Of a stretch of 17,252 bases of DNA, positions 9,003-15,353 are shown one piece after another. The stretch's first letter is position 1, and every line of letters starts with the position of its first letter. The stretch comes from Chloroflexota bacterium. Lineage in GTDB: Bacteria > Chloroflexota > Anaerolineae > Anaerolineales > UBA4823. The DNA lies in NCBI GenBank assembly GCA_012798185.1, contig JAAZNS010000183.1:1-17252 (forward strand), read 5' to 3'. A program made the translations under genes and the position numbers. The notes under the pieces are model-generated. The model was not told where the DNA came from. It was given only the letters and a program-made list of their open reading frames with translations, and did not search any database.

Positions 9003-11417
9003 CTATATATTTTTATTTTCCAATGAAAAATAAAACACTGCTCCGTGATCCAAAGAAGCATCTGCCCAAACTCTTCCTCCGTGACGGTGAATGATCCGTT
9101 TAACGGTAGCTAATCCAATTCCCGAACCAGGGAAATCATTGATACTGTGTAAACGTTGAAATGCGCCAAATAATTTATCGGCATAATTCATATCAAAACC
9201 AACTCCATTATCGCGCACATAAAACACTTTTTCACCATTCTCTTGAAAACAGCCAAACTGGATAGAAGCGATTTCTCTAGTACCAGTAAATTTCCAGGCG
9301 TTTTGCAATAAATTCCCGACTGCCACTTTGAGTAAATTTGTATCACCATACACTTTCAACCCCTCCTGAATATCCCATTGAACCACCCGGTCCGGCTGGC
9401 TATTTTGTAATTCGTCGCGAATCCCATATGCGATTTTCGTAAGATCGACCATTTCCAAATTGAATTCTTGTCGTGTTACTCTGGATAACTTTAATAAATC
9501 GGTGATTAAATTATCCATCCTTTTTACACCCGCCCTAATCCGTTCAAGATAATGCAAACCTTCGCCTTCCAAGTTTCTATAATATTCACTTTCCAATGCC
9601 TGGCTAAAGCCATCGATAGCCCGCAACGGTGTACGTAAATCGTGAGAGACCGAATAAGCAAAGGATTCTAATTCCGAAAGGGTATTATTTAACTGCTCTG
9701 TACGAATCGCTACACGCTCTTCCAATTCCAGATTAAGCAATCGGACTTCCTGTTCGGCTTTTTTTCGTTCTGTAAGGTCAGTGATAAATGCATAATAATA
9801 ATCGGGATTCCCCTTTTCATCTTTCATCAAGTGAACTAATAATTCAACAGGTACTCTAGTGCCGTTTTTCCTTAAAAGTTCCTTCTCATAGCGCACCGAT
9901 TGTTCGTTTTCGTTTAATAAGGCTAATTGATCTTTTTCTATTTGGTGCCAATCCGGCGGAGTAATATCATCAAGCCAGGAAACTCTTTGAAATTCTTCTT
10001 GAGAGTATCCCAATAAGTTGCAAAAAGCCGCATTGAAATTCCCCATCCTGCCATCCGGGTAACCGGTAGCAAAGGGTTGAGAAGCATTTTCCAATATTTC
10101 AGCTAGTTTGCGTTCACGTGCCATTGAGTTCTTCAATGCCGCTTCGGCTTTTTTCCTTTCGGTTACGTCAGCGAACAAAGCTGCAAATTGATTTTTACAT
10201 GGACTAAACGCAACAACCTCGAAGTACTTATCCAGAGATCGAGAATAATTTTCGAATCGGGCAGATTCCCCTGTAAGTGCCACATTTCCATATATCTCAA
10301 TCCATTCCGGTTCTACATCCGGCATGACTTGATAAACGGTCTTTCCAATTATGTCTTTTTCGACCAGTCCGGTCAATTTTTCAAAAGCCGGATTAACTTC
10401 TAAAAACCGGTAATTGATCGGTTTCCCCGCCTCATCGCAGATAATTTCATGCAAAGCAAATCCATCAAGCATTGTGTCAAATAACTGCCGATAACGCTGT
10501 TCACTCTCCCTTAAAGCGATTTCCCCTCGCACCCTCTCTGTTTCATCCCTGCCGTATAAATTTACATAATTCGATTCAGGAATAGATGCAAAGATAATCG
10601 AATAGACGTTGTCACCAATATTGATGTCATGTTCACATTGGCAGCGGTCTGTAAGACATTTTTGAACAACATTTTGAAATTCTTCAGGAATTAAATCCCC
10701 AACTTTACACTGCCAATGATCCAAAATTTGCTGGCTGGCTGAATTGGCATAAATTAATTTCCCGTCGAATGATATCCTCATTACTGCATTTGGATTCTCA
10801 TTTGGAAATTTTGCCAAGTTTTTTATTTCTTCATCCGCCAATTTAATTTTTTCTAATGAACGATACAGTGAAAGATTGGCATTATCGCGAGCGCTGGCAA
10901 ATAACCAGGCGGTTAAGGCTAAAATTAAAAACGCAATCCAGGCGAGAAAATTGGGGAACGTATGCAGATAGACAATATCCAAAAAAGATACCGCAAAACT
11001 GCTGATGCCTGCCATTACAAAACTCGCCCAAGGGCGGTATAACACGCTGGAAATCATGATAGGAAGGGTAAAAAATATTAAAGTTCTGCCTTCAGCCACC
11101 TGTTCCGGCACATCTGAAATGACAACGGTAACCACCAAAAATAATAAGAATAAAATGCTGGCAGCATCCACCGATATCCAGCGTTTTAATATGAATACCA
11201 CGGCAATACAAAGAAGCATGAAACATGTGCTTATATATATATCTTGAATTTCCGGATCCAGTTTCGTGCTTAGAGGAAAGAATATCAGGATATAAATGAT
11301 CAAAAAAACACTTATAATAGTAAAAACGATTAAAAATATATTGAGTAAACGTGACCGCAAGGCTGTATACTTTTGATCATAACTTATCCCCCAATCTTTC
11401 TTACCAAAAGAATCCAT
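9003..11417 (-). CDS. Membrane PAS-PAS-PAS sensor histidine kinase
   Basis: 804 residues. About six transmembrane helices occupy residues ~24-175 with no large extracytoplasmic loop. Three PAS domains follow (~200-296, ~305-420, ~432-552), then a coiled-coil linker, a HisKA dimerisation domain with phosphoacceptor H592 in SVSHDLRTPLRAIDGFS, and a HATPase_c domain with N-box N706 (LLQNAWKF), G1 motif DNGVGF (736-741), F-box region around 750-755 and G2 motif GSGIGLATV (764-772). All catalytic boxes are present, so an active kinase is expected. The first PAS domain has four clustered cysteines (C236, C254, C259, C261), unusual for this PAS type. There is no fused receiver; the partner is probably the receiver-HD-GYP protein encoded 63 bases downstream. 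GGAG lies 10 bases before the ATG at 11417. A TTGGTA-N18-TAAGAT pair further upstream on the minus strand may be its promoter. Confidence 0.95.
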   Translation of the reverse strand: MDSFGKKDWGISYDQKYTALRSRLLNIFLIVFTIISVFLIIYILIFFPLSTKLDPEIQDIYISTCFMLLCIAVVFILKRWISVDAASILFLLFLVVTVVISDVPEQVAEGRTLIFFTLPIMISSVLYRPWASFVMAGISSFAVSFLDIVYLHTFPNFLAWIAFLILALTAWLFASARDNANLSLYRSLEKIKLADEEIKNLAKFPNENPNAVMRISFDGKLIYANSASQQILDHWQCKVGDLIPEEFQNVVQKCLTDRCQCEHDINIGDNVYSIIFASIPESNYVNLYGRDETERVRGEIALRESEQRYRQLFDTMLDGFALHEIICDEAGKPINYRFLEVNPAFEKLTGLVEKDIIGKTVYQVMPDVEPEWIEIYGNVALTGESARFENYSRSLDKYFEVVAFSPCKNQFAALFADVTERKKAEAALKNSMARERKLAEILENASQPFATGYPDGRMGNFNAAFCNLLGYSQEEFQRVSWLDDITPPDWHQIEKDQLALLNENEQSVRYEKELLRKNGTRVPVELLVHLMKDEKGNPDYYYAFITDLTERKKAEQEVRLLNLELEERVAIRTEQLNNTLSELESFAYSVSHDLRTPLRAIDGFSQALESEYYRNLEGEGLHYLERIRAGVKRMDNLITDLLKLSRVTRQEFNLEMVDLTKIAYGIRDELQNSQPDRVVQWDIQEGLKVYGDTNLLKVAVGNLLQNAWKFTGTREIASIQFGCFQENGEKVFYVRDNGVGFDMNYADKLFGAFQRLHSINDFPGSGIGLATVKRIIHRHGGRVWADASLDHGAVFYFSLENKNI

Positions 11418-11853
11418 ATCTTCGCTTCTCCAACCAATTAAAATACCAATATCTTATGGGATATTTATTAATGATACCAAGTAATATTTCAGTCATTACT
11501 CAACCACTTTGGGTGAGTTTCAGACTTCTTTAAGAACAGCCGCTCAAATTAGGGTGTTTTTCACTATAATCTAAGTAATTATATATTTTACTATTATTAA
11601 TGCGATTTTTCGCAATCGTTATCACTTGTTTGCTATTGTGTCAGGAAGAAACCCGTACACATTGCTTTCTCAAGTTCAATTCCTTTAATTTTTTTTACCT
11701 ATATATTATATTAAACGTCCAGATCGGGATTGATTACAATTATAATATTAGGGAAATTTAAACTTAAATATGACGATTTCCTCTATTAACATCGACTAAC
11801 CTTAGTTTTCAAGATAAGAGAACTCTCATCAAATTTTATGAATCTGATAGCTC

Positions 11854-11884
11854 AAGATAGAACATCGCTATCTTTCCGTTTTTT
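11854..11884 (+). terminator. Terminator-like hairpin in the leader of the DUF4173-like gene
   Basis: AAGATAG (11854-11860) and CTATCTT (11868-11874) form a perfect 7-bp stem around a 7-base loop, followed by TCCG and six T. No plus-strand gene lies directly upstream (the neighbour is divergent), so if real it would act as an attenuator for the downstream gene rather than an operon end. The stem is AT-rich and may be too weak; a DNA-level role is also possible. Confidence 0.3.
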
Positions 11885-11897
11885 CAATGATATATAA

Positions 11898-11911
11898 ATC
11901 ATAATTATGAT
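11898..11911. promoter_or_regulatory. Perfect 14-bp palindrome, candidate operator
   Basis: ATCATAATTATGAT is its own reverse complement over all 14 bases. It lies 74 bases before the start codon at 11986 and just after the T-run hairpin. The form suits a dimeric helix-turn-helix regulator, but no regulator gene is adjacent and AT-rich palindromes also arise by chance. Confidence 0.3.
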
Positions 11912-11957
11912 AGTTTTTGCCATTGCTTGAGAGGCGTAGAAAGCTGTGTTCAATTAT

Positions 11958-11980
11958 CCTCCAATTAAGTTCATTGGAGG
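11958..11980 (+). promoter_or_regulatory. Hairpin that sequesters the ribosome binding site
   Basis: CCTCCAAT (11958-11965) and ATTGGAGG (11973-11980) are perfect 8-base complements separated by the 7-base loop TAAGTTC. The 3' arm contains the SD GGAGG, which ends 5 bases before the ATG at 11986; the 5' arm carries CCTCC, the same sequence as the anti-SD of 16S rRNA. Folded, the transcript would hide its SD completely. This is the geometry of RNA thermometers and other translational switches. The complementarity is directly visible; regulation is inferred. Confidence 0.55.
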
Positions 11981-11985
11981 TATAG

Positions 11986-13572
11986 ATGTCTTTCCAAATA
12001 AAAAAGATATGGCTCATTTCACTTGCTCTTGGCTGGCTTTGGGATTTTCTATTTTGGAAACATATTCCTGGAATATCATTTGCGATTTATGTGATCCTCT
12101 GCATACTGGCTGGATTTTCTCTAATAGTTTTTAATAGACAAAAAATATCCAGAAATTCCATTGGCTTGCTCATCACGATTTTCATATTCTCAATGTTTAC
12201 GTTTATTCGACAAGAACCATTGAGTCTTCTACTGTCAATAGGGTGCACATTGCTATTAATGCAAATCATGGCTATGACTTTTATAAATGGCAAATGGCTA
12301 TCTTTCGGTTTGGCGGATTATGGTTTAGGGTTTCTTCGTTTATGGAAGAGTGTGATTATCCACCCTGCTACACCGAATTCTTTAGTTTCAGAAATTGGTC
12401 ATGAAATAGACAAAAAATCCGCCTCTCATCAGATACGGCAGGTAGTGCGCGGCATAATTCTTGCCATACCAATTTTGATCATCTATTCCATTTTGCTTAG
12501 CTCGGCTGATCTCGTTTTTGCTCAGAAAATGAGTTCAATTTTTGAATTATTCAGTTTGGATAAAATTCCTGAATATCTGTTAAGAATGATTATGATATGT
12601 TTCGTCGCTTATGTACTGATGGGTGTATATCAACATGCGATTGAGAAAAGCCGGCTAACCACTTTGATAAACGAAAATAATCCTGCATTTAAAGCCTTTT
12701 TAGGATTTACAGAGTCAACCATTGTGATTGGCAGTGTTGTATGCCTATTCACTGCATTCGTTGTTATCCAATTCCAATATTTTTTTGGCGGGCAAACCAA
12801 TATCCATATCGACGGATACACATATTCAGAATACGCACGCCGTGGTTTTGGTGAATTATTAATCGTTGCGGTTTTTTCTTTGTTGCTGCTTCTTGGATTA
12901 ACTTATATTGCAAAACGCGATAACACTAAACAACGGAGGGTCTTTTCCGGTTTAGCTTCGATCATGGTGGCACTGGCTGGAATCATGCTGATTTCTGCGT
13001 TTCAAAGGCTCTTGCTGTATGAATCTGCCTACGGTTTCACACGTTTACGAATTTTCACTCACGTATTCATGATCTGGCTGGGGATATTGATGATCATCAC
13101 AATTTTATTGGAAATTTATAACCGCTTTCGTTTTTTTACCAACGCAGCATTGCTTGTCACGCTGGGATTTGCACTATCAATCAATTTCCTTAATGTCGAT
13201 TCCTTAATTGTTCAGCGCAATGTCCAGCGTTCGACATACGGTGAAGAAATCGATACCACTTACCTTGCCTCACTTTCAACCGATGCAGTTCCAAAACTAG
13301 TATCATTATTTCAGTCTCCCGCCTTTTCCATAGACACTCGCGATGCGCTGGGGGCTTCTTTGGCGTGCATGATCCAGATAAAACCATCGATACAAATGCC
13401 CATTGAGGATTGGCGATCATTTCAGTTATCCCATTGGAAAGCGGAACACGCCATTAGTCTTGTAAGCGATCGATTGAAAGAGTATAAAGCCAAATACAAC
13501 GATACAGGCTGGCAAATTACCAGTCCCAAAAATCGGATTTTTTTCTGCCAATCAGCATGGCGAATAGACTAG
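11986..13572 (+). CDS. DUF4173/DUF4153-like polytopic membrane protein
   Basis: 528 residues with about twelve hydrophobic segments spread over residues ~8-405, then a ~120-residue soluble C-terminal tail. The segment FQYFFGG (263-269), the motif YSEYARRGFGEL (280-291), the block YESAYGFTRLRIFTH (345-359) and FLNVDSLIVQRNV (401-413) are what I associate with the DUF4173 family, a widespread integral membrane family without an established biochemical role. The start at 11986 is supported by GGAGG 5 bases upstream, although that SD lies in a perfect hairpin. The C-terminal tail (DTTYLASLSTDAVPKLVSLF and on) resembles tails seen in related proteins and may be a soluble domain or repeat. A weak TCCTT/AAGGA stem follows the stop. 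No transport or enzyme motif is recognised, so no function is claimed. A 43-residue membrane ORF follows 213 bases downstream on the same strand. Confidence 0.85.
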   Translation: MSFQIKKIWLISLALGWLWDFLFWKHIPGISFAIYVILCILAGFSLIVFNRQKISRNSIGLLITIFIFSMFTFIRQEPLSLLLSIGCTLLLMQIMAMTFINGKWLSFGLADYGLGFLRLWKSVIIHPATPNSLVSEIGHEIDKKSASHQIRQVVRGIILAIPILIIYSILLSSADLVFAQKMSSIFELFSLDKIPEYLLRMIMICFVAYVLMGVYQHAIEKSRLTTLINENNPAFKAFLGFTESTIVIGSVVCLFTAFVVIQFQYFFGGQTNIHIDGYTYSEYARRGFGELLIVAVFSLLLLLGLTYIAKRDNTKQRRVFSGLASIMVALAGIMLISAFQRLLLYESAYGFTRLRIFTHVFMIWLGILMIITILLEIYNRFRFFTNAALLVTLGFALSINFLNVDSLIVQRNVQRSTYGEEIDTTYLASLSTDAVPKLVSLFQSPAFSIDTRDALGASLACMIQIKPSIQMPIEDWRSFQLSHWKAEHAISLVSDRLKEYKAKYNDTGWQITSPKNRIFFCQSAWRID

Positions 13573-13732
13573 GAAATCCTTAAAAAGGAAACCGATATTC
13601 AAAATGAGTGTTATATATCAAAGAAATTGATCGGTATTCTTTTCGGAATGTGGTGAGGAATCTACAACTTTTTATATGAAAGCAACGTATTATTAACTAA
13701 ACGGGTTTTTCCACCAAAACCTGATTGGTTAA

Positions 13733-13738
13733 TATAAT
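13733..13738 (+). promoter_or_regulatory. Possible -10 box upstream of the small membrane ORF
   Basis: A perfect TATAAT lies 47 bases before the ATG at 13786. The best -35-like match, TTTCCA at 13708-13713, is 19 bases away, which is long. It suggests that the small ORF has its own promoter, but in AT-rich DNA the support is weak. Confidence 0.25.
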
Positions 13739-13785
13739 CAAAACCACAAATTGAGAAACATCTACAATTGGGAGAGAGATCAACC

Positions 13786-13917
13786 ATGAAAATATACTTA
13801 TTGATGCTGTTTGCTAATTTCTTGATTGCCTCTCTTTATATTGCGATGCTGATCTTCTACACATTCAAGCGGATATTTACACGCATTAAAGGACGATTTT
13901 CTCTCGGAGAATCTTAA
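13786..13917 (+). CDS. Small single-helix membrane protein (43 residues), hypothetical
   Basis: The ORF reads from ATG 13786 to TAA 13917. Residues ~2-26 form one long hydrophobic helix (IYLLMLFANFLIASLYIAML and on), followed by a basic tail with K29, R30, R34, K36 and R38 and a short polar end (GES). That is the charge pattern of a small inner-membrane protein with its C-terminus in the cytoplasm. A purine-rich GGGAGAGAG lies at SD distance, and a TATAAT lies 47 bases upstream. It follows the DUF4173-like gene by 213 bases on the same strand and is followed by an AT-rich hairpin (GAAATAAA/TTTATTTC, 13936-13970). I recognise no family. The organised hydrophobic-then-basic composition argues for a real gene, but its size leaves doubt. 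Confidence 0.5.
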   Translation: MKIYLLMLFANFLIASLYIAMLIFYTFKRIFTRIKGRFSLGES

Positions 13918-14017
13918 TTCGGAAATTTAAAATAAGAAATAAAGAGAGAAAAAAGTTTATTATTTATTTCGGCAAATTTTTAACCACACCTTTTAATAAC
14001 GACCAAAAATTTACTTG

Positions 14018-14125
14018 CACACCACAAAAATTCCACCGCCCATCCCTTCTCCCTCAATACTTGCATGAGGGGAAGGAATGGGAGACTAAGGAGAACGTCT
14101 AAAAAACCGAGTTTTTTGTGGTGTG
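14018..14125. repeat. Nested inverted-repeat element (108 bp), MITE-like or bidirectional terminator
   Basis: Perfect 13-base terminal inverted repeats, CACACCACAAAAA (14018-14030) and TTTTTGTGGTGTG (14113-14125), enclose a second long hairpin: an 18-base arm at 14039-14056 pairs with a 17-base arm at 14066-14082 with one bulge and one mismatch around a 9-base loop. A third short hairpin (14101-14117) lies near the right end. The element fills the gap between the small plus-strand ORF and the minus-strand ilvE, ending one base from the ilvE stop codon. It has no coding capacity, and no clear target-site duplication is visible. It could be a non-autonomous mobile element or a two-way transcription terminator between convergent genes. 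Confidence 0.6.
14101..14117 (-). terminator. Putative intrinsic terminator after ilvE
   Basis: AAAAAAC (14101-14107) and GTTTTTT (14111-14117) pair around a CGA loop. Read on the minus strand this hairpin lies 9 bases after the ilvE stop and ends in six T. The A-stem/T-stem form is nearly symmetric, so it could work in both directions. The stem has only one G-C pair, so termination may depend on the larger surrounding element. Confidence 0.4.
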
Positions 14126-14126
14126 A

Positions 14127-15089
14127 CTATGCCACGCGATTTTCCGCCATTACCAATGATTCGACCGGCGTTTGTAGGTAATCCATCCACTCCGTGCAGC
14201 GCGGATGCTCACCGCGCAGAACTTGATGAAATACCTTTTGCACTGCCTTGGTGATAGGACCAGTTTTCCCATCGCCAATCTTTCTGAAATCTATTTCGCG
14301 TAACCCGATGCATTCTGCAGCTGTGCCACATACAAATACTTCATCAGCGATGTATAGCTGATCACGGGAAATCTGCTGTTCTACCACATTAATACCCAAT
14401 TCGTCGCACAATGTTACGATTGAATCCCGCGTAATCCCCATCAAGACTGGCGCGGTGGGCGGTGTATAGATTACCCCATTTCGAACAACAAATAGATTTT
14501 CCCCAGTGCATTCTGCCACATAACCTTGTGGATCGAGCAAGATCGCTTCGTCAAATCCCAATCGGACCGATTCGGTTTTCGCTAATACGCTATTGGAATA
14601 ATTTCCGGTAATCTTGGCTTTGGTCATCATCACATTGGGGTGATGACGGGTAAAGGAAGAAATATTCGCCCGAATTCCCTCATTCAAAGCCTTCTCTCCC
14701 AGGTAATTTGCCCACTCCCAAACAGCGATAGCTACGCCTACTTTTCCAGAGTCGACTGTTAAATTCCAACCGCCATCGGTTAAATACATTACCGGACGGA
14801 TATAACAGGATTCAAATCCATTAACCGAGATGGTGAGTTTAATGGCATCCATGATTTCTTTTTCGCTATAGGGGATATCACGGAAACCAAAAACACGCGC
14901 AGAATTAAATAATCGCTGCACATGTTCTTTATTACGGAAGACTGCCGGTCCTTGTTTGGTAGGATAGCAGCGTATCCCCTCGAAAACCCCAGCCCCGTAG
15001 TGCAACGCTGGGGTAAGAAAATGTATGGTAGCTTTATCAAAATCCACCAGTTCGCCATTCATCCATATATACTTAGATTCGATGCCCAT
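14127..15089 (-). CDS. ilvE: Branched-chain amino acid aminotransferase
   Basis: 320 residues, the usual length for a class IV PLP-dependent branched-chain aminotransferase. It transfers the amino group of glutamate to the 2-oxo acids of valine, leucine and isoleucine, the last step of each pathway. The N-terminus carries IWMNGELVDFDKATIHFLTPALHYG split over two motifs, with the HYGAGVFEGIRCY block at 30-42. The PLP lysine is K159 in TKAKITGNYSNS; VAECTGENLF (191-200) and GITRDSIVTLCDELGI (208-223) are characteristic of the family. The ATG at 15089 is preceded by AGGAG with 7-base spacing. It lies downstream of cimA and leuB on the same strand but is separated from leuB by 264 bases that hold a palindromic repeat and a likely promoter, so it may be transcribed both with them and alone. 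D-amino-acid aminotransferases share the fold, but motifs and context favour IlvE. Confidence 0.96.
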   Translation of the reverse strand: MGIESKYIWMNGELVDFDKATIHFLTPALHYGAGVFEGIRCYPTKQGPAVFRNKEHVQRLFNSARVFGFRDIPYSEKEIMDAIKLTISVNGFESCYIRPVMYLTDGGWNLTVDSGKVGVAIAVWEWANYLGEKALNEGIRANISSFTRHHPNVMMTKAKITGNYSNSVLAKTESVRLGFDEAILLDPQGYVAECTGENLFVVRNGVIYTPPTAPVLMGITRDSIVTLCDELGINVVEQQISRDQLYIADEVFVCGTAAECIGLREIDFRKIGDGKTGPITKAVQKVFHQVLRGEHPRCTEWMDYLQTPVESLVMAENRVA

Positions 15090-15108
15090 TAGATTGCTCC
15101 TAACCTTT

Positions 15109-15138
15109 TATATAATTGCTGTGATGAAAATTCATCAA
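15109..15138 (-). promoter_or_regulatory. Probable ilvE promoter with overlapping inverted repeat
   Basis: On the minus strand TTGATG (15138-15133) and TATATA (15114-15109) are 18 bases apart, or 17 if the -10 is read as TTATAT. The -10 lies 19 bases before the ilvE ATG, leaving room for the SD. An inverted repeat GATGAA-AA-TTCATC (15123-15136) overlaps the -35 and could be an operator. Confidence 0.4.
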
Positions 15139-15145
15139 AATAATC

Positions 15146-15234
15146 GAGACTCCTGCTTATGCGAAGCGAAGGGACGTGGTCATGTAATCCAGGATGGTAC
15201 GAGAGCCCTTCGCTGCGCACAGGTCAGAAATCTC
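15146..15234. repeat. Imperfect ~89-bp palindrome, REP-like
   Basis: The outer arms GAGACTCCTG (15146-15155) and CAGAAATCTC (15225-15234) are related by imperfect symmetry; the inner arms TGCGAAGCGAAGGG (15160-15173) and CCCTTCGCTGCGCA (15206-15219) pair at 13 of 14 positions; and the centre is the small palindrome ATCCAGGAT (15187-15195). All three share one centre near 15190. The element is locally GC-richer than its AT-rich surroundings. It lies between leuB and the ilvE promoter, where its RNA hairpin could attenuate read-through or protect the upstream mRNA. No second copy exists in this window. An intergenic repeat family is the likeliest explanation. Confidence 0.6.
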
Positions 15235-15353
15235 ATGAACAGTTATTTTTACATTTCTTCAAAATAAGCGAATATTCCTGCTATCCTGCCTTTCGTTTTA
15301 TTTTTTCCAAAATTCCATTTATCCTGATTTCCTAATTAATAAATTATTTCATA

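Larger units (their letters stand above)
11418..11985. other. AT-rich divergent intergenic region with multiple inverted repeats
   Basis: 568 bases between the divergent kinase and DUF4173-like genes. No convincing protein or RNA gene is present. Visible structure: an inverted repeat ACTCAACC/GGGTGAGT (11498-11518, one mismatch) in the kinase upstream region; an isolated TATAAT at 11741-11746 without a good -35; GATAAGAG-AA-CTCTCATC (11813-11830, one mismatch); a hairpin with a T-run (11854-11884); a perfect 14-base palindrome (11898-11911); and the SD-sequestering hairpin (11958-11980). The last four lie within about 170 bases of the plus-strand start, suggesting a long regulated leader or operator region for that gene. 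Confidence 0.55.

Noticed and set aside
5725..11515. A 15-base word, CTCAACCACTTTGGG, occurs both inside the HD-GYP gene (about 5736-5750) and upstream of the kinase (about 11500-11514).
   Set aside because: One exact 15-mer shared by chance is not surprising in 17 kb counting both strands; the first copy is ordinary coding sequence and the flanks do not match.
11946..12134. Plus-strand 62-codon frame starting at GTG 11946, overlapping the DUF4173-like start; considered as a leader peptide.
   Set aside because: No SD, starts at GTG, mostly overlaps a well-supported gene in another frame and shows no recognisable protein character.
15025..15267. Plus-strand 80-codon frame crossing the leuB-ilvE gap.
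   Set aside because: It begins antisense inside ilvE and runs through the palindromic repeat; composition is not protein-like.
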